Origin: Mucilaginibacter flavidus
GTDB taxonomy: Bacteria; Bacteroidota; Bacteroidia; Sphingobacteriales; Sphingobacteriaceae
DNA: 64,000 bases
Reading direction: 5' to 3'
NCBI RefSeq assembly: GCF_024055575.1
Contig: NZ_JAMXOE010000004.1
Span: forward strand, 124,001 to 188,000
The notes under the pieces are model-generated. The model saw only the letters and a program-made list of their open reading frames with translations. It searched no databases and was not told the origin of the DNA. The position numbers and the translations under genes are program-made. Below, piece after piece: positions 1 to 7,729 of this stretch. Within the stretch, counting starts at the first letter, position 1; each line of letters begins with the position of its first letter.

Positions 1-1
1 T

Positions 2-91
2 AGTATTGGCGCGCATCGCTCACCGGCTTATTATAAGTTTGATGAGGAGAGTTATGAAAAGGCTTTAAGGGATGGGTTGGTGTTGGCGTAG
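2..91 (+). CDS. C-terminal fragment of a protein entering from the left edge
   Basis: An open frame runs from the window edge to a TAG at 89-91 and encodes 29 residues ending in ALRDGLVLA. The start lies outside the window. The peptide is hydrophilic with no recognisable motif, so no function is assigned. It is called coding only because it is open to the edge and codon use looks ordinary; it could be a chance frame. Confidence 0.4.
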   Translation, partial: SIGAHRSPAYYKFDEESYEKALRDGLVLA

Positions 92-167
92 TCAAGGGAC
101 TACGGACAATGAGGCGGAGCATAAGCCCGTTTTATTATCCAGCGTGGTTTACATATATTAGTAAACT

Positions 168-746
168 ATGAGGCCATCTTTCGTATCTGTATTTATCGGC
201 GCCAGTATATTGTTTTTAGGCGTCATATTGTTTTTTATATGGTATGGTTATAGCTTTTCAAACAACCACGATAATCTTAAAAGGCCGGCTGAATGTATTA
301 ACCACGAGTCAACGCGCATATTATTTCACATGAAGGATAAGGGATATGATCTGGCAACCATGATCGACTCTTTTAAAAACAGTAACAAAAACTTTCAATT
401 ACCTGATAGTATCGTAACGGGACATGCGGGAGATGAAAGCGGAAAAGTAAACGATTGCTATTGCTGCTGTATAGAAGCATCAGATTATAAGGAAATTTTT
501 TTTGACAGGAAGCCAAAGGAAGTTTATAGAATTGCTATTGAAAAACATAGGTACAACGCTGGTTTTAACACCGAATACTACGATGATATTGGCTTTATTG
601 ATATCGTGTACACTTATGCAAACAGCAAATGGCACTGTTCCTTAACTTCAAAACTTGACACTAAGGAGAAACATAGGGTATTAAAAAGATTTAATACGGA
701 GGTGCTGAACAGATTACCCTTAATTAAAGATAAATCAAAAGATTAG
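168..746 (+). CDS. hypothetical single-pass membrane protein
   Basis: This encodes 192 residues from an ATG at 168. Residues about 8-28 form one hydrophobic segment, so the protein is probably anchored with the rest facing the periplasm, or carries an uncleaved signal. A cysteine cluster (CYCCC, around residue 97) and scattered basic residues follow. No known family is recognised. It converges with the archaemetzincin gene, whose stop is only six bases away. No Shine-Dalgarno sequence or TAnnTTTG box is visible upstream. Confidence 0.6.
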   Translation: MRPSFVSVFIGASILFLGVILFFIWYGYSFSNNHDNLKRPAECINHESTRILFHMKDKGYDLATMIDSFKNSNKNFQLPDSIVTGHAGDESGKVNDCYCCCIEASDYKEIFFDRKPKEVYRIAIEKHRYNAGFNTEYYDDIGFIDIVYTYANSKWHCSLTSKLDTKEKHRVLKRFNTEVLNRLPLIKDKSKD

Positions 747-752
747 GACAGA

Positions 753-1367
753 TTATGTTCCAATAGCCTTCCTGCATTTCCCGCATAAAAATATTTGCTC
801 CTGGTCAACCTCTTTTATTGTTCCATTGGCATCATTCATTAAACATCTTTTGTCGCCGCTTGTGCAATGGTTCAAGCCGAGATTATGGCCGATTTCGTGC
901 AGGCAAACCTTGGTTAGCCGGGAATTAAAAAGTTGAGCGGTTGCTTTTCGCTTTAGCCTGAATGTTGATATTACGCAGGTTGTACCGGGCCTGTAGCCTA
1001 AGCCGAATATGCCCCATTCAGTACTGTGCCGCTCGGGATTTGCACAGGCTATATCTTTATCGGTTAAAATAAGCAGGTTTTCGCTGGTGTTGTATTTGGA
1101 TAGTATCCGGTTGGCCTCGTATCGGGTTTTGCTGTCGGCCAGTATGTCATTGGTAAAGTTTATCTGGGGCTTGATTATGCATCTATAGTGATAAAATTGT
1201 TCTACGGACGCTTTGACAATGTTAATATCTGATTTATCGACATTACCGAGTGGTTGAATATAAATTACTTTAGGCTCATCATAAAATATTGCGTTTGCTT
1301 GCTTTGCAATTGCCGATAGTAAAAGCAAGAAACATAAGGTGTAATGTTTTATTAATAGAATCTTCAT
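753..1367 (-). CDS. secreted archaemetzincin-like zinc metalloprotease (peptidase family M54)
   Basis: This 204-residue protein has an N-terminal signal peptide ending near ANA. The C-terminal half carries HEIGHNLGLNHC, then CLM, 17 residues, and CGKC. This matches the archaemetzincin signature HExxHxxGx3C...CxM x17 CxxC, with three His and a catalytic Glu at the active site plus a four-Cys structural zinc site. The spacing between the first two Cys is six residues here rather than the usual four. An in-frame TTG at 1376 is possible, but it lies in the TTTG of a near-consensus -7 box (AACATTTG), so the ATG at 1367 is preferred. Family assignment is confident; the substrate is unknown. Most characterised archaemetzincins are cytosolic, so export is noteworthy. 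Confidence 0.85.
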   Translation of the reverse strand: MKILLIKHYTLCFLLLLSAIAKQANAIFYDEPKVIYIQPLGNVDKSDINIVKASVEQFYHYRCIIKPQINFTNDILADSKTRYEANRILSKYNTSENLLILTDKDIACANPERHSTEWGIFGLGYRPGTTCVISTFRLKRKATAQLFNSRLTKVCLHEIGHNLGLNHCTSGDKRCLMNDANGTIKEVDQEQIFLCGKCRKAIGT

Positions 1368-1563
1368 TTTTACCAAATGTTAATTAGTAAGTGTTTTCTC
1401 CTCAGATAATCTTTCTAATACGCATACGTACTAAGCCGCCAAATATTGCCAAAAAATTCTGCAAATTACAGTACGCGGTACGCTTTGAGTTTAAGTTAAC
1501 CCATAAAATCAACTGTCTAAAAAGGCGTCCAAAACCACCGTAAATAGCGGCTTCAATATCACG

Positions 1564-1905
1564 AAACGTTCCTATGGAACGTAAAATGGACATTGAATAT
1601 TCATTTCTACCGACCATGCGTACCTACGGCACGCTAAAAAATGCTCTTTCGTCCCATAGGTCAATGTCATTAAGTTAAGGGAATTAGCCCCACCTAAATC
1701 CTCCCCGGTAGGGAGGACTTGAAAAAAATTAAACGCGGGCGAAGCTAAAGTCTCCCCAACCGGGGGAGATTTAGAGGGGGCTTTACGCTTTGGTTTCCTT
1801 AACTTAATGACATTGCCCATCGGGACGTATGGTCGGTCGAAAATACCACACGATTTAGTTTCGTTCCATAGGAACGACTGGTGAATTCGACATTTTGCAA
1901 ACGGC
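1564..1905. repeat. dispersed GTTCC/GGAAC repeat, copy 1, interrupted by a MITE-like element
   Basis: This gene-free stretch holds palindromic GTTCCTATGGAAC (1568-1580). It ends with a block, ATGGTCGGTCG then TAGTTTCGTTCCATAGGAAC then GACTGGTGAATTCGACATT, that recurs in the same order and orientation at 45168-45290. The unit is split by the 154-bp element at 1662-1815. Open frames across it follow the repeat and show no protein-like composition, so they are not called as genes. Boundaries are approximate. Confidence 0.65.
1662..1815. mobile_element. 154-bp MITE-like element with 19-bp perfect terminal inverted repeats
   Basis: The left end caatgtcattaagttaagg (1662-1680) is the exact reverse complement of the right end (1797-1815). 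Inside, a CTCCCCGGTAGGGAG block and a CTCCCCAACCGGGGGAG block, each followed or preceded by a TTTAGA/GGGGC-type run, form a second imperfect inverted pair. The inner motif resembles the CTCCCCTTTAGGGGAG hairpin at 17551-17580. It carries no coding capacity and no clear target duplication. It is inserted within another repeat, which argues for past mobility. Confidence 0.6.
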
Positions 1906-1968
1906 ATAACTTTATGGGTTAACTTAAATTTTTGAGACATCCTGCTCATACAGAAATTGTATGCTTAC

Positions 1969-2610
1969 TCAAGTTTTTGCTTTCCAGGCATTCAAATAGG
2001 CATATGACAGGGCGATAAGACATAGCAGCCCCAGTAAAAAGCCGCCCAGCACATCGGTAAACCAGTGTGCGCCGAGATAAATTCGTGATATTGGAACCGA
2101 GAAGATCAGCAGTATGGAGAAACCTGCAATGCCGATGCGTAAATTTTTATGCAAACCTTTAAGCTGGTACATTAGCAGAACGAGGAAGCCAAAAAACACA
2201 ACATAAAACAGTACGTGGCCGCTTGGAAAACTCTGCTGTTGTGTTTTTCCCAGCACCCGTACAAGGGTCGCTGCCGGGCGTGGACGATTGACCAGCAGTT
2301 TCACCAGGGTGCTGACGAGGCCTGAAAGTGAACCCAATACAATGAATAGTGCTTCCTTTTTATAACCTGATAAAAGAAATAGCAGGGCGGTAGCGCCAAC
2401 CAAAATTGCTGAGGCGGGCATGTAGCCAAAGGCGCTGATCCATTTCATCAACAGATCGACCACCAGGTGATGATGCTCCTGTATTTCTTCTGAAAACTCA
2501 CGATCTATTTTTGACAGGGGATCCAACAGCACAAATGCGGTCAGCAACATAAAGCCTGCGGTTAAACCGCCGACCAGGTACCAGATGAGGTGTTTTTTTA
2601 TATTTTTCAA
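1969..2610 (-). CDS. PAP2-superfamily membrane phosphatase
   Basis: The protein has about 213 residues and five to six predicted membrane helices. The three phosphatase motifs are visible: K-x6-RP (KLLVNRPRP), PSGH, and SR-x5-H-x3-D (SRIYLGAHWFTD). The family hydrolyses lipid phosphates such as undecaprenyl pyrophosphate or phosphatidylglycerol phosphate at the outer face of the inner membrane; the exact substrate cannot be told. A TTG at 2619 lies inside an exact TAAATTTG -7 box, so it cannot be the start of a transcript made from that box. The next TTG, at 2610, gives an almost leaderless mRNA and is chosen; no ATG occurs until 23 codons into the longer frame. Confidence 0.88.
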   Translation of the reverse strand: MKNIKKHLIWYLVGGLTAGFMLLTAFVLLDPLSKIDREFSEEIQEHHHLVVDLLMKWISAFGYMPASAILVGATALLFLLSGYKKEALFIVLGSLSGLVSTLVKLLVNRPRPAATLVRVLGKTQQQSFPSGHVLFYVVFFGFLVLLMYQLKGLHKNLRIGIAGFSILLIFSVPISRIYLGAHWFTDVLGGFLLGLLCLIALSYAYLNAWKAKT

Positions 2611-2616
2611 TCCTGA

Positions 2617-2624
2617 CAAATTTA
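2617..2624 (-). promoter_or_regulatory. TAnnTTTG -7 promoter box of the PAP2 gene
   Basis: TAAATTTG on the minus strand, six bases before the TTG at 2610. It matches the Bacteroidota -7 consensus exactly. Confidence 0.55.
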
Positions 2625-2823
2625 CTGTTCGACTCTGTGGAAATTTAGCATAAAATCAGGCTCCCAACTACTGAAAAATTGTCACCGGCGCTGAAAAAAT
2701 TTCAGCCGGGACCTGCAAATTATTCATCTGTAAGCCATTGGCACAACGCTTGTTATTGCTAACACAGTTTAATTAATTATTGTTCAAACATTTTTTAAAG
2801 TAAAATTTAAAGGAGAAAAGGCC

Positions 2824-3261
2824 ATGACCTTAGTTAAATTCAACAACAATCGTAACCAGTCATTATTGCCAGGCTTTAATGACGTTTTTGACTCTATCTT
2901 TAACGACACGTTTTTCAATGACCGGATGGTGGTGCGTGTCCCCGCAGCCAATGTCAGCGAAAGCGAAAACAGCTTTCATGTAGAGCTGGCCGCACCCGGT
3001 TTGAAGAAAGAAGATTTTAAACTCAGCCTGGACCGGAACGTTCTGAATATTTCGGTAGAGCAGCGCCGTGAAGACAACAACGATCAGAAAAATTACAGCA
3101 AACGCGAATACAGCTACAGTTCGTGGGTGCGCTCGTTTACTTTGCCTGAAAGCGCAAATGCCGACAATATTGAGGCCAGTTATGCCGACGGTGTGCTAAA
3201 AATTGATATTGCGAAACGCGAAGAAGCCAAATTGGTACGCCGCCAGATCGAGATTAAATAA
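2824..3261 (+). CDS. Hsp20/alpha-crystallin small heat-shock protein
   Basis: This 145-residue ATP-independent holdase binds unfolding proteins in the cytoplasm. The alpha-crystallin domain spans about residues 37-130 (AANVSESENSFHVELAAPG onward, with GVLKIDI near the end), and the C-terminal tail has RRQIEIK, an I-x-I anchor. Length is typical. It has one of the few clear Shine-Dalgarno sequences in the window (AAAGGAG about ten bases before the ATG). An imperfect hairpin with a short T stretch follows near 3284-3311. Confidence 0.95.
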   Translation: MTLVKFNNNRNQSLLPGFNDVFDSIFNDTFFNDRMVVRVPAANVSESENSFHVELAAPGLKKEDFKLSLDRNVLNISVEQRREDNNDQKNYSKREYSYSSWVRSFTLPESANADNIEASYADGVLKIDIAKREEAKLVRRQIEIK

Positions 3262-3324
3262 TAAGGCCGGTAATTTTTTATTGAGAGGGCTCCTGCTTGC
3301 AGGGACTCTTTGCTTGTTACAGCC

Positions 3325-3612
3325 ATGGAAACGGAATTTTATATTTTATTGAGTTTAAAAACCACGCAAGGATTTGTGAACTACGGGCAATATTTCCTGG
3401 GCGATGACCGCCAAACATCGGCTGCGTTATTTGACCGCCTTAAAGGCGGCCAGGATCTGAGCGCCCCACTGCATATCGACCTGATGGAAACGATTGATGA
3501 ACTGCCCGTTAGGATCAAAACCATTTGCTGTTCGCTGGAAGAATTGGGAGCCAACTGCAAATTAATTGCCTGCGAGATCTTCCGGTTAAAAACACTGGAG
3601 GAAATGCTGTGA
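3325..3612 (+). CDS. small hypothetical protein
   Basis: About 95 residues from the ATG at 3325; an in-frame TTG at 3310 is less likely. The sequence is acidic and soluble (METEFYILLSLKTTQGFV...), with no signal or membrane segment and no recognised family. It follows the heat-shock gene on the same strand and overlaps a 30-codon membrane ORF at its stop, so the three may be co-transcribed. No function is assigned. Confidence 0.6.
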   Translation: METEFYILLSLKTTQGFVNYGQYFLGDDRQTSAALFDRLKGGQDLSAPLHIDLMETIDELPVRIKTICCSLEELGANCKLIACEIFRLKTLEEML

Positions 3613-3701
3613 AAGATATATTGCTCATCGGTATTTTAATTTGGTTCGTGTCTATACTTTTAAAGCAGGACAGGGATGACGACTGGGCAGGGCAGTTTTA
3701 A
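3609..3701 (+). CDS. possible 30-residue single-helix membrane peptide
   Basis: A GTG at 3609 overlaps the TGA of the preceding gene (GTGA), typical of translational coupling. The peptide is KDILLIGILIWFVSILLKQD followed by an acidic tail DRDDDWAGQF. That is one hydrophobic helix flanked by charges, a common architecture of small membrane proteins. Coding status rests on the stop-start overlap and the composition only. Confidence 0.4.
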   Translation: MKDILLIGILIWFVSILLKQDRDDDWAGQF

Positions 3702-3878
3702 ACGGAGTTTGGTTTTAGAATACGATTATTTGCGATTTTTGCAGAACTTGGATAGCAGGCATCGCAGTTAAAAAATGTTAAAGTTTGAAAGTTTATCATT
3801 CCGAAAAATCATGGAGCAAGCGCCTGGATGTTCCGGTAATTTTTTTATTAGGCAATTGGTATAATCTGTAAAGAATTT

Positions 3879-3915
3879 CCGCATTGTCCGAATTCTCAGA
3901 AACCGGACAATGCGG
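3879..3915. repeat. 12-bp perfect inverted repeat between convergent genes
   Basis: CCGCATTGTCCG (3879-3890) and its exact complement CGGACAATGCGG (3904-3915) around a 13-base loop. There is no T-run on either side, so it is not a classical intrinsic terminator, though it sits where one is expected. Confidence 0.5.
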
Positions 3916-3975
3916 ATACCCCGGTGCCAACCAGTTAATTAACCACCGTGAATATTTTACTGTATAAAAACCAAC

Positions 3976-4350
3976 TCATATCCAGCCCAACTCTTTTACT
4001 GTCATTTCACTTTCTACGGTGCCAGTGTGAAGGGTGGCTTTAGGTTCGAAGAGCAGGTTAAACACAATTTCGCCATTGGTGTGCGGGCGGTGTTCAACTC
4101 CTTTGGGAACGATCAAAATCTCTCCTTCTTTAACCTCAACTGTTCGCCCATCCCTAAAATCCATTAAAAGTGTGCCTTTAAAAACCATAAAAAGTTCGTC
4201 TTCGTTTTCATGGCTGTGCCACACAAAGTCGTCCTTAAGTTTACAAAGTTTTACGTATTGGCCGTTGAGTTCACCAATGATGTGGGGTGTCCATTGCTTG
4301 TCGAACAATGAAAACTTCTCCATAATATTTATCGACTTTATCTCCTGCAT
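3976..4350 (-). CDS. cupin-domain protein
   Basis: A 124-residue single-domain cupin. Motif 1 is HSHENEDELFMVFKG (His, His, Glu metal ligands) and motif 2 is PKGVEHRPHTNGE (final His). The fold is a small beta-barrel holding a divalent metal. Members range from isomerases to oxygenases and small-ligand sensors, so the reaction cannot be named. Expressed alone from an exact TAAATTTG box ten bases before the ATG. Confidence 0.85.
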   Translation of the reverse strand: MQEIKSINIMEKFSLFDKQWTPHIIGELNGQYVKLCKLKDDFVWHSHENEDELFMVFKGTLLMDFRDGRTVEVKEGEILIVPKGVEHRPHTNGEIVFNLLFEPKATLHTGTVESEMTVKELGWI

Positions 4351-4360
4351 TTTTTTCTTT

Positions 4361-4368
4361 CAAATTTA
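4361..4368 (-). promoter_or_regulatory. TAnnTTTG -7 promoter box of the cupin gene
   Basis: Minus-strand TAAATTTG ending ten bases before the ATG at 4350. Confidence 0.5.
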
Positions 4369-4475
4369 GCATTTTCAGCGTTCGTTGGGTTTGATATTTT
4401 TCTTGCAAACTCTCCAATAAATATTCCATTTCGCCCCAAATCGTTAATGTGTATTGTTTGTAATAATTAAAAGTA

Positions 4476-4536
4476 CTGATAATCAGCATGTTTCATAGCG
4501 TTCCGGGTGTTCCGCTTGTAAAAATGGAACGCTTTG
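4476..4536. repeat. 61-bp dispersed element, copy 1
   Basis: It runs from CTGATAATCAG through AGCGTTCC...GGAACGCT to TTTG and recurs at 49717-49777 with two mismatches in 61 bases, in the same orientation. It contains an 8-bp inverted repeat (AGCGTTCC/GGAACGCT) and an 11-bp palindrome at its left end. The surrounding gene-free stretch 4351-4701 holds only this element and the two flanking promoters. Confidence 0.65.
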
Positions 4537-4677
4537 GACCGTGCAACCTGCTATGTACCCTTGCTGTCTTGTTCGATATAATTGCCGGTTGATGCCAGGT
4601 GGTTTTACAACTAACATTATGGCATAAACGTAACACCACTTTTACTGTTCCTCACCAATCATTTCCCCTAAATCATT

Positions 4678-4685
4678 TATATTTG
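4678..4685 (+). promoter_or_regulatory. TAnnTTTG -7 promoter box of the dienelactone hydrolase gene
   Basis: TATATTTG, sixteen bases before the ATG at 4702. Confidence 0.5.
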
Positions 4686-4701
4686 AATAAAACCATCCAC
4701 C

Positions 4702-5589
4702 ATGAGCCAGATAAAAAAAGAAGACATCAAACAGGAAGTGTTCGACCTGTATGATGATTACGCCCACAGCCGGCTCGACCGGCGCGACTTTGTGCAAAAA
4801 CTATCGTTATATGCGGTTGGCGGCTTAACCGTGCCCGCTATAATGAGTTTCCTGATGCCCGACTATAAAAATAATATACAGATAAAGGCTGATGACCCGC
4901 GCCTGGATTCGGGATATATCACTTATCCTTCGCCAAAAGGCGGTGGGAATATCAAAGGTTTGCTATCCAAACCGAAGGATGCCAAAGGTAAGCTTGGCGG
5001 CATTATTGTAGTGCACGAAAACCGGGGCTTAAACCCTTATATTGAAGATGTGGGCCGCAGAGCTGCACTGGCAGGTTTTATCTCGCTCGCGCCGGATGCC
5101 CTTACGCCGCTGGGTGGCTACCCGGGTACTGACGACGCCGGCCGTGAGATGCAAAGCAAACGCGACCCCAAAGAAATGCAGGAAGACTTTATGGCCGCAT
5201 TTGAATACCTCAAAAGTCATAAGGATTGTAATGGCAAAGTAGGGGTGGTGGGGTTCTGTTTTGGCGGCGGCATAGCCAATATGATGGCGGTTCGCGCACC
5301 TGATCTTGCGGCAGCTGTGCCTTTTTATGGCAGTCAGCCTGCGGCGGAGGATGTGCCAAAAATTAAAGCGCCCCTGATGCTGCATTATGCATCGCTCGAT
5401 ACCCGTATTACCGGCGGCTGGCCTGCCTACGAGGCTGCTTTAAAAGCAAATGGTAAAAAATACCAGGCCTTTATTTACGACAACGTAAACCACGGCTTTC
5501 ATAACGATACTACTCCCCGTTATGACAAAGCCGCGGCAGAATTGGCATGGAGCCGGACGATTGGTTTTTTTAAGGAGAATTTGAAATAG
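4702..5589 (+). CDS. dienelactone hydrolase family protein with Tat-like N-terminus
   Basis: A 295-residue alpha/beta hydrolase. The nucleophile is Cys186 in GFCFGGG, with Asp233 (SLDTR), His264 (NVNHGFH) and the family Glu106 (HENRG), so the Cys-Asp-His triad is complete. Residues 26-48 ([19 protein letters not shown]) look like a twin-arginine motif followed by a hydrophobic stretch, preceded by a longer than usual hydrophilic lead. The protein may be exported folded or membrane-tethered. The substrate is unknown; the family cleaves lactones and esters. It ends at a bidirectional terminator shared with the convergent FabH-like gene. Confidence 0.88.
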   Translation: MSQIKKEDIKQEVFDLYDDYAHSRLDRRDFVQKLSLYAVGGLTVPAIMSFLMPDYKNNIQIKADDPRLDSGYITYPSPKGGGNIKGLLSKPKDAKGKLGGIIVVHENRGLNPYIEDVGRRAALAGFISLAPDALTPLGGYPGTDDAGREMQSKRDPKEMQEDFMAAFEYLKSHKDCNGKVGVVGFCFGGGIANMMAVRAPDLAAAVPFYGSQPAAEDVPKIKAPLMLHYASLDTRITGGWPAYEAALKANGKKYQAFIYDNVNHGFHNDTTPRYDKAAAELAWSRTIGFFKENLK

Positions 5590-5621
5590 CGTGCCTACGT
5601 TATACACGCGGTTTAATATAA

Positions 5622-5652
5622 AAAGCCTCAAATCGTTTGAGGCTTTAATTTT
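5622..5652. terminator. bidirectional rho-independent terminator
   Basis: AAGCCTCAAA - TCG - TTTGAGGCTT forms a perfect 10-bp stem with A-run and T-run flanks, between the convergent stops at 5589 and 5670. It can serve both strands. Confidence 0.85.
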
Positions 5653-5669
5653 GTATGCTTTCAGATTAC

Positions 5670-6773
5670 CTATTTCTCGCCCGGTATACGATATACCAGT
5701 GCATTCACATTTACACCAGCGCCTACCGAAGCAAACACAAGGTTATTACCCGGATGGAAACTGTATCCTGGCATTTCGCCTTTTTCTACCAGGTTATAAA
5801 GGGTTGGCAAAGTGGCGACAGAACTGTTGCCCAGCCACGAAACAGTAAGCGGCATTACATTTTTGGTTGGCTGGGGCGCGCCAAAGGCTTCATATAAACG
5901 CCTCATCATTGCCTCGTCCATTTTTTTGTTGGCCTGGTGTATCAGCAGCATATCCATATCTTTTATGTCGAGGCCGGCTTTGTCCATACTTTCTTTGGTC
6001 ACCAGGGGCACCACTTTAAGCGCATGCTCATAAAGCACACGGCCCTGCATCTTCAAAAACAAACGGTCGGGCTGGGGGTGATCAGGATAGTTGGATTTCC
6101 CCATTCTTAACACATAGGCTTGTTCGGCCGTGTAAGTATGGCAGTTGGTAGAAAGGATGCCAACCGGCGTATCACTCTCCCGGGCTTCGAGGACTATAGC
6201 CCCGGCGCCATCGGCATAAAGCATGCTATCCCGGTCGTGCGGATCTGAAATGCGCGAAAGGGTCTCACCGCCGACGATCAGGACTTTTTTCGCCTGGCCT
6301 GAACGGATATACAGATCTGCCTGAATAACCCCCTGCAACCAGCCCGCGCAGCCGAAGGGCAGATCGTAGCAAACGGTTGCGGGGTTTTTAATTCCCAGTC
6401 GGTATTTTACACGTGAAGCCAGGGTAGGGACAAATTCACTTCGTGCATTATCTGCCCGGATATCGCCGAAATTGTGGGCGAAAATGATGTAGTCCAATTG
6501 CTCCGGATCTGTCCCTGCGTCGCGTATGGCATCTGCTGCAGCAAAGTAGGCAATATCCGAAGCTACCAGGTCATCGGTAACGTAGCGTCGTTCATAAATG
6601 CCCGTAATATCACTGAACCCGCGGACAATTTCTTCAGTCGGTCGCCCAAGCTGATTGCCGGTTTCGTCGTAAAAAGTGTTGTTTAAAAAGTCGGTATTGC
6701 TGATAACGCGGGTTGGCAGATAGCTGCCGCTTCCGGCAATAACGCTGTAGGTCTGGGTTTTAAGCATCGACAT
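5670..6773 (-). CDS. 3-oxoacyl-ACP synthase III (FabH/thiolase-fold) family protein
   Basis: About 367 residues, slightly longer than housekeeping FabH (about 320-335). The catalytic Cys is in GCAGWLQG, the His in LIHQANKKMDE and the Asn in SWLGNSSVATL, giving the complete Cys-His-Asn set. The family condenses an acyl-CoA with malonyl-ACP at the start of fatty acid or specialised lipid synthesis. No other fatty acid genes are adjacent, so this may be a paralogue with a different primer rather than the main fabH. The ATG at 6773 is chosen; a GTG at 6785 is possible. Confidence 0.85.
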   Translation of the reverse strand: MSMLKTQTYSVIAGSGSYLPTRVISNTDFLNNTFYDETGNQLGRPTEEIVRGFSDITGIYERRYVTDDLVASDIAYFAAADAIRDAGTDPEQLDYIIFAHNFGDIRADNARSEFVPTLASRVKYRLGIKNPATVCYDLPFGCAGWLQGVIQADLYIRSGQAKKVLIVGGETLSRISDPHDRDSMLYADGAGAIVLEARESDTPVGILSTNCHTYTAEQAYVLRMGKSNYPDHPQPDRLFLKMQGRVLYEHALKVVPLVTKESMDKAGLDIKDMDMLLIHQANKKMDEAMMRRLYEAFGAPQPTKNVMPLTVSWLGNSSVATLPTLYNLVEKGEMPGYSFHPGNNLVFASVGAGVNVNALVYRIPGEK

Positions 6774-7225
6774 ATATGGCTGCACTTGATGGTCTATAAT
6801 ATGGTCACCCGGTTCTTTTAGCCGGCCTGGAAAAGGGGGCCGGTGCTGCAGAAATGGATGGCTTTAAGTTATAAAATAATCTGAACTCCCGGCTTCTTTT
6901 TTCCATTATCAGCATAATATGGCTGTAACAGGCCCCTGAGTTTAAAAACCTGGTGGTTTTACACTTGTCAGATCAGGCAAATTTACGATGAATTAGGCGA
7001 CGATTTAGTGCTTTTGATCACAGTAAATATTGACGGTTGTCAGAAGTTATGTTAGATTTTGCATTCAGCGACATTTCGTATTATATTTTGTTAATTCACG
7101 AATTATCGAAAAAATATTTTATTTGTTGTTGTCGTAAATAATTGTATATTAGGTAGTTGTATCGCTGGTATGGTGTTTATGTGATGTAGATCGAAAATCG
7201 CTTAACAAGCACAGAATAATTAACG
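6774..7225. other. gene-free AT-rich interval
   Basis: Divergent intergenic region between the FabH-like gene and a small hypothetical. A GC-rich imperfect hairpin (GCCGGCC...GGCCGG, near 6821-6842) lies by the FabH start. Several TTTTG-containing AT-rich stretches near 7050-7130 could hold promoters, but none matches TAnnTTTG with the right spacing. No gene or repeat is seen. Confidence 0.5.
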
Positions 7226-7531
7226 ATGATTACGATGAACAGCCTTGACAAAAACACCCGAAAACTAAATAGCTTGCTAACCAAAAGAGTTATTGAGCTG
7301 CACAGCAAAGGATATGACTATGATTTCCTGCTATCGGGCAACCAGCATTTGCTGTGCCTGCAAAACAATACCGATTTTAAAGTTACCGATGTGAACATAA
7401 ACATCATTGACCAGGGTTACGACCAGCTAAGCGGGAGCTATAAGTATGTACACACAATTGATACCGGTAATGGCGAGCGGGGAGTTTTGATTGCTGAAGG
7501 GATTTTTACAAACGAAATGGGCGTATACTAA
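7226..7531 (+). CDS. small hypothetical protein
   Basis: 101 residues from the ATG at 7226 (a second ATG nine bases on is equally possible). Soluble, with no signal peptide and no recognised family. Mixed-charge, beta-rich sequence such as KVTDVNINIIDQGYDQLSGSYK. It stands alone between a long upstream region and a decayed regulator fragment. No function is assigned. Confidence 0.55.
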   Translation: MITMNSLDKNTRKLNSLLTKRVIELHSKGYDYDFLLSGNQHLLCLQNNTDFKVTDVNINIIDQGYDQLSGSYKYVHTIDTGNGERGVLIAEGIFTNEMGVY

Positions 7532-7613
7532 ATAGTGGGCGTGGAGTTTGGGTATCTTTTATTCCGATCCATGCAGGCTTGCCAATCAAGCCGATATTGT
7601 AAAGGAATGTGCT

Positions 7614-7688
7614 TTATTGCACCGCGTTTTTATTGTATTTGCTCCTGTACTCAAGCGGTGAAATGCCGGTGATTTTTGCGGAAAACCT
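7614..7688 (-). pseudogene. remnant of the C-terminus of an AraC-family regulator
   Basis: The minus strand encodes RFSAKITGISPLEYRSKYN and a short tail before TAA at 7614-7616. This is the end of the second helix-turn-helix of AraC/XylS proteins (F-x-K-x-TG-x-SP-x-EYR-x-KYN). A stop codon lies directly upstream and no other part of the gene is seen. Only the last 24 or so codons survive. Confidence 0.6.
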
Positions 7689-7729
7689 TTATATCTAAAC
7701 AACCCAAAGCCATTCATAATGAGCCTTTA

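Noticed and set aside
1402..1949. Two open frames (71 and 125 codons) on the minus strand
   Set aside because: They run through a dispersed repeat and the MITE-like element; composition follows the repeat and the second copy at 45168 is not open.
4271..4489. A 72-codon minus-strand frame overlapping the cupin start
   Set aside because: It overlaps the cupin gene in another frame and extends into intergenic sequence and the 61-bp element; no family resemblance.
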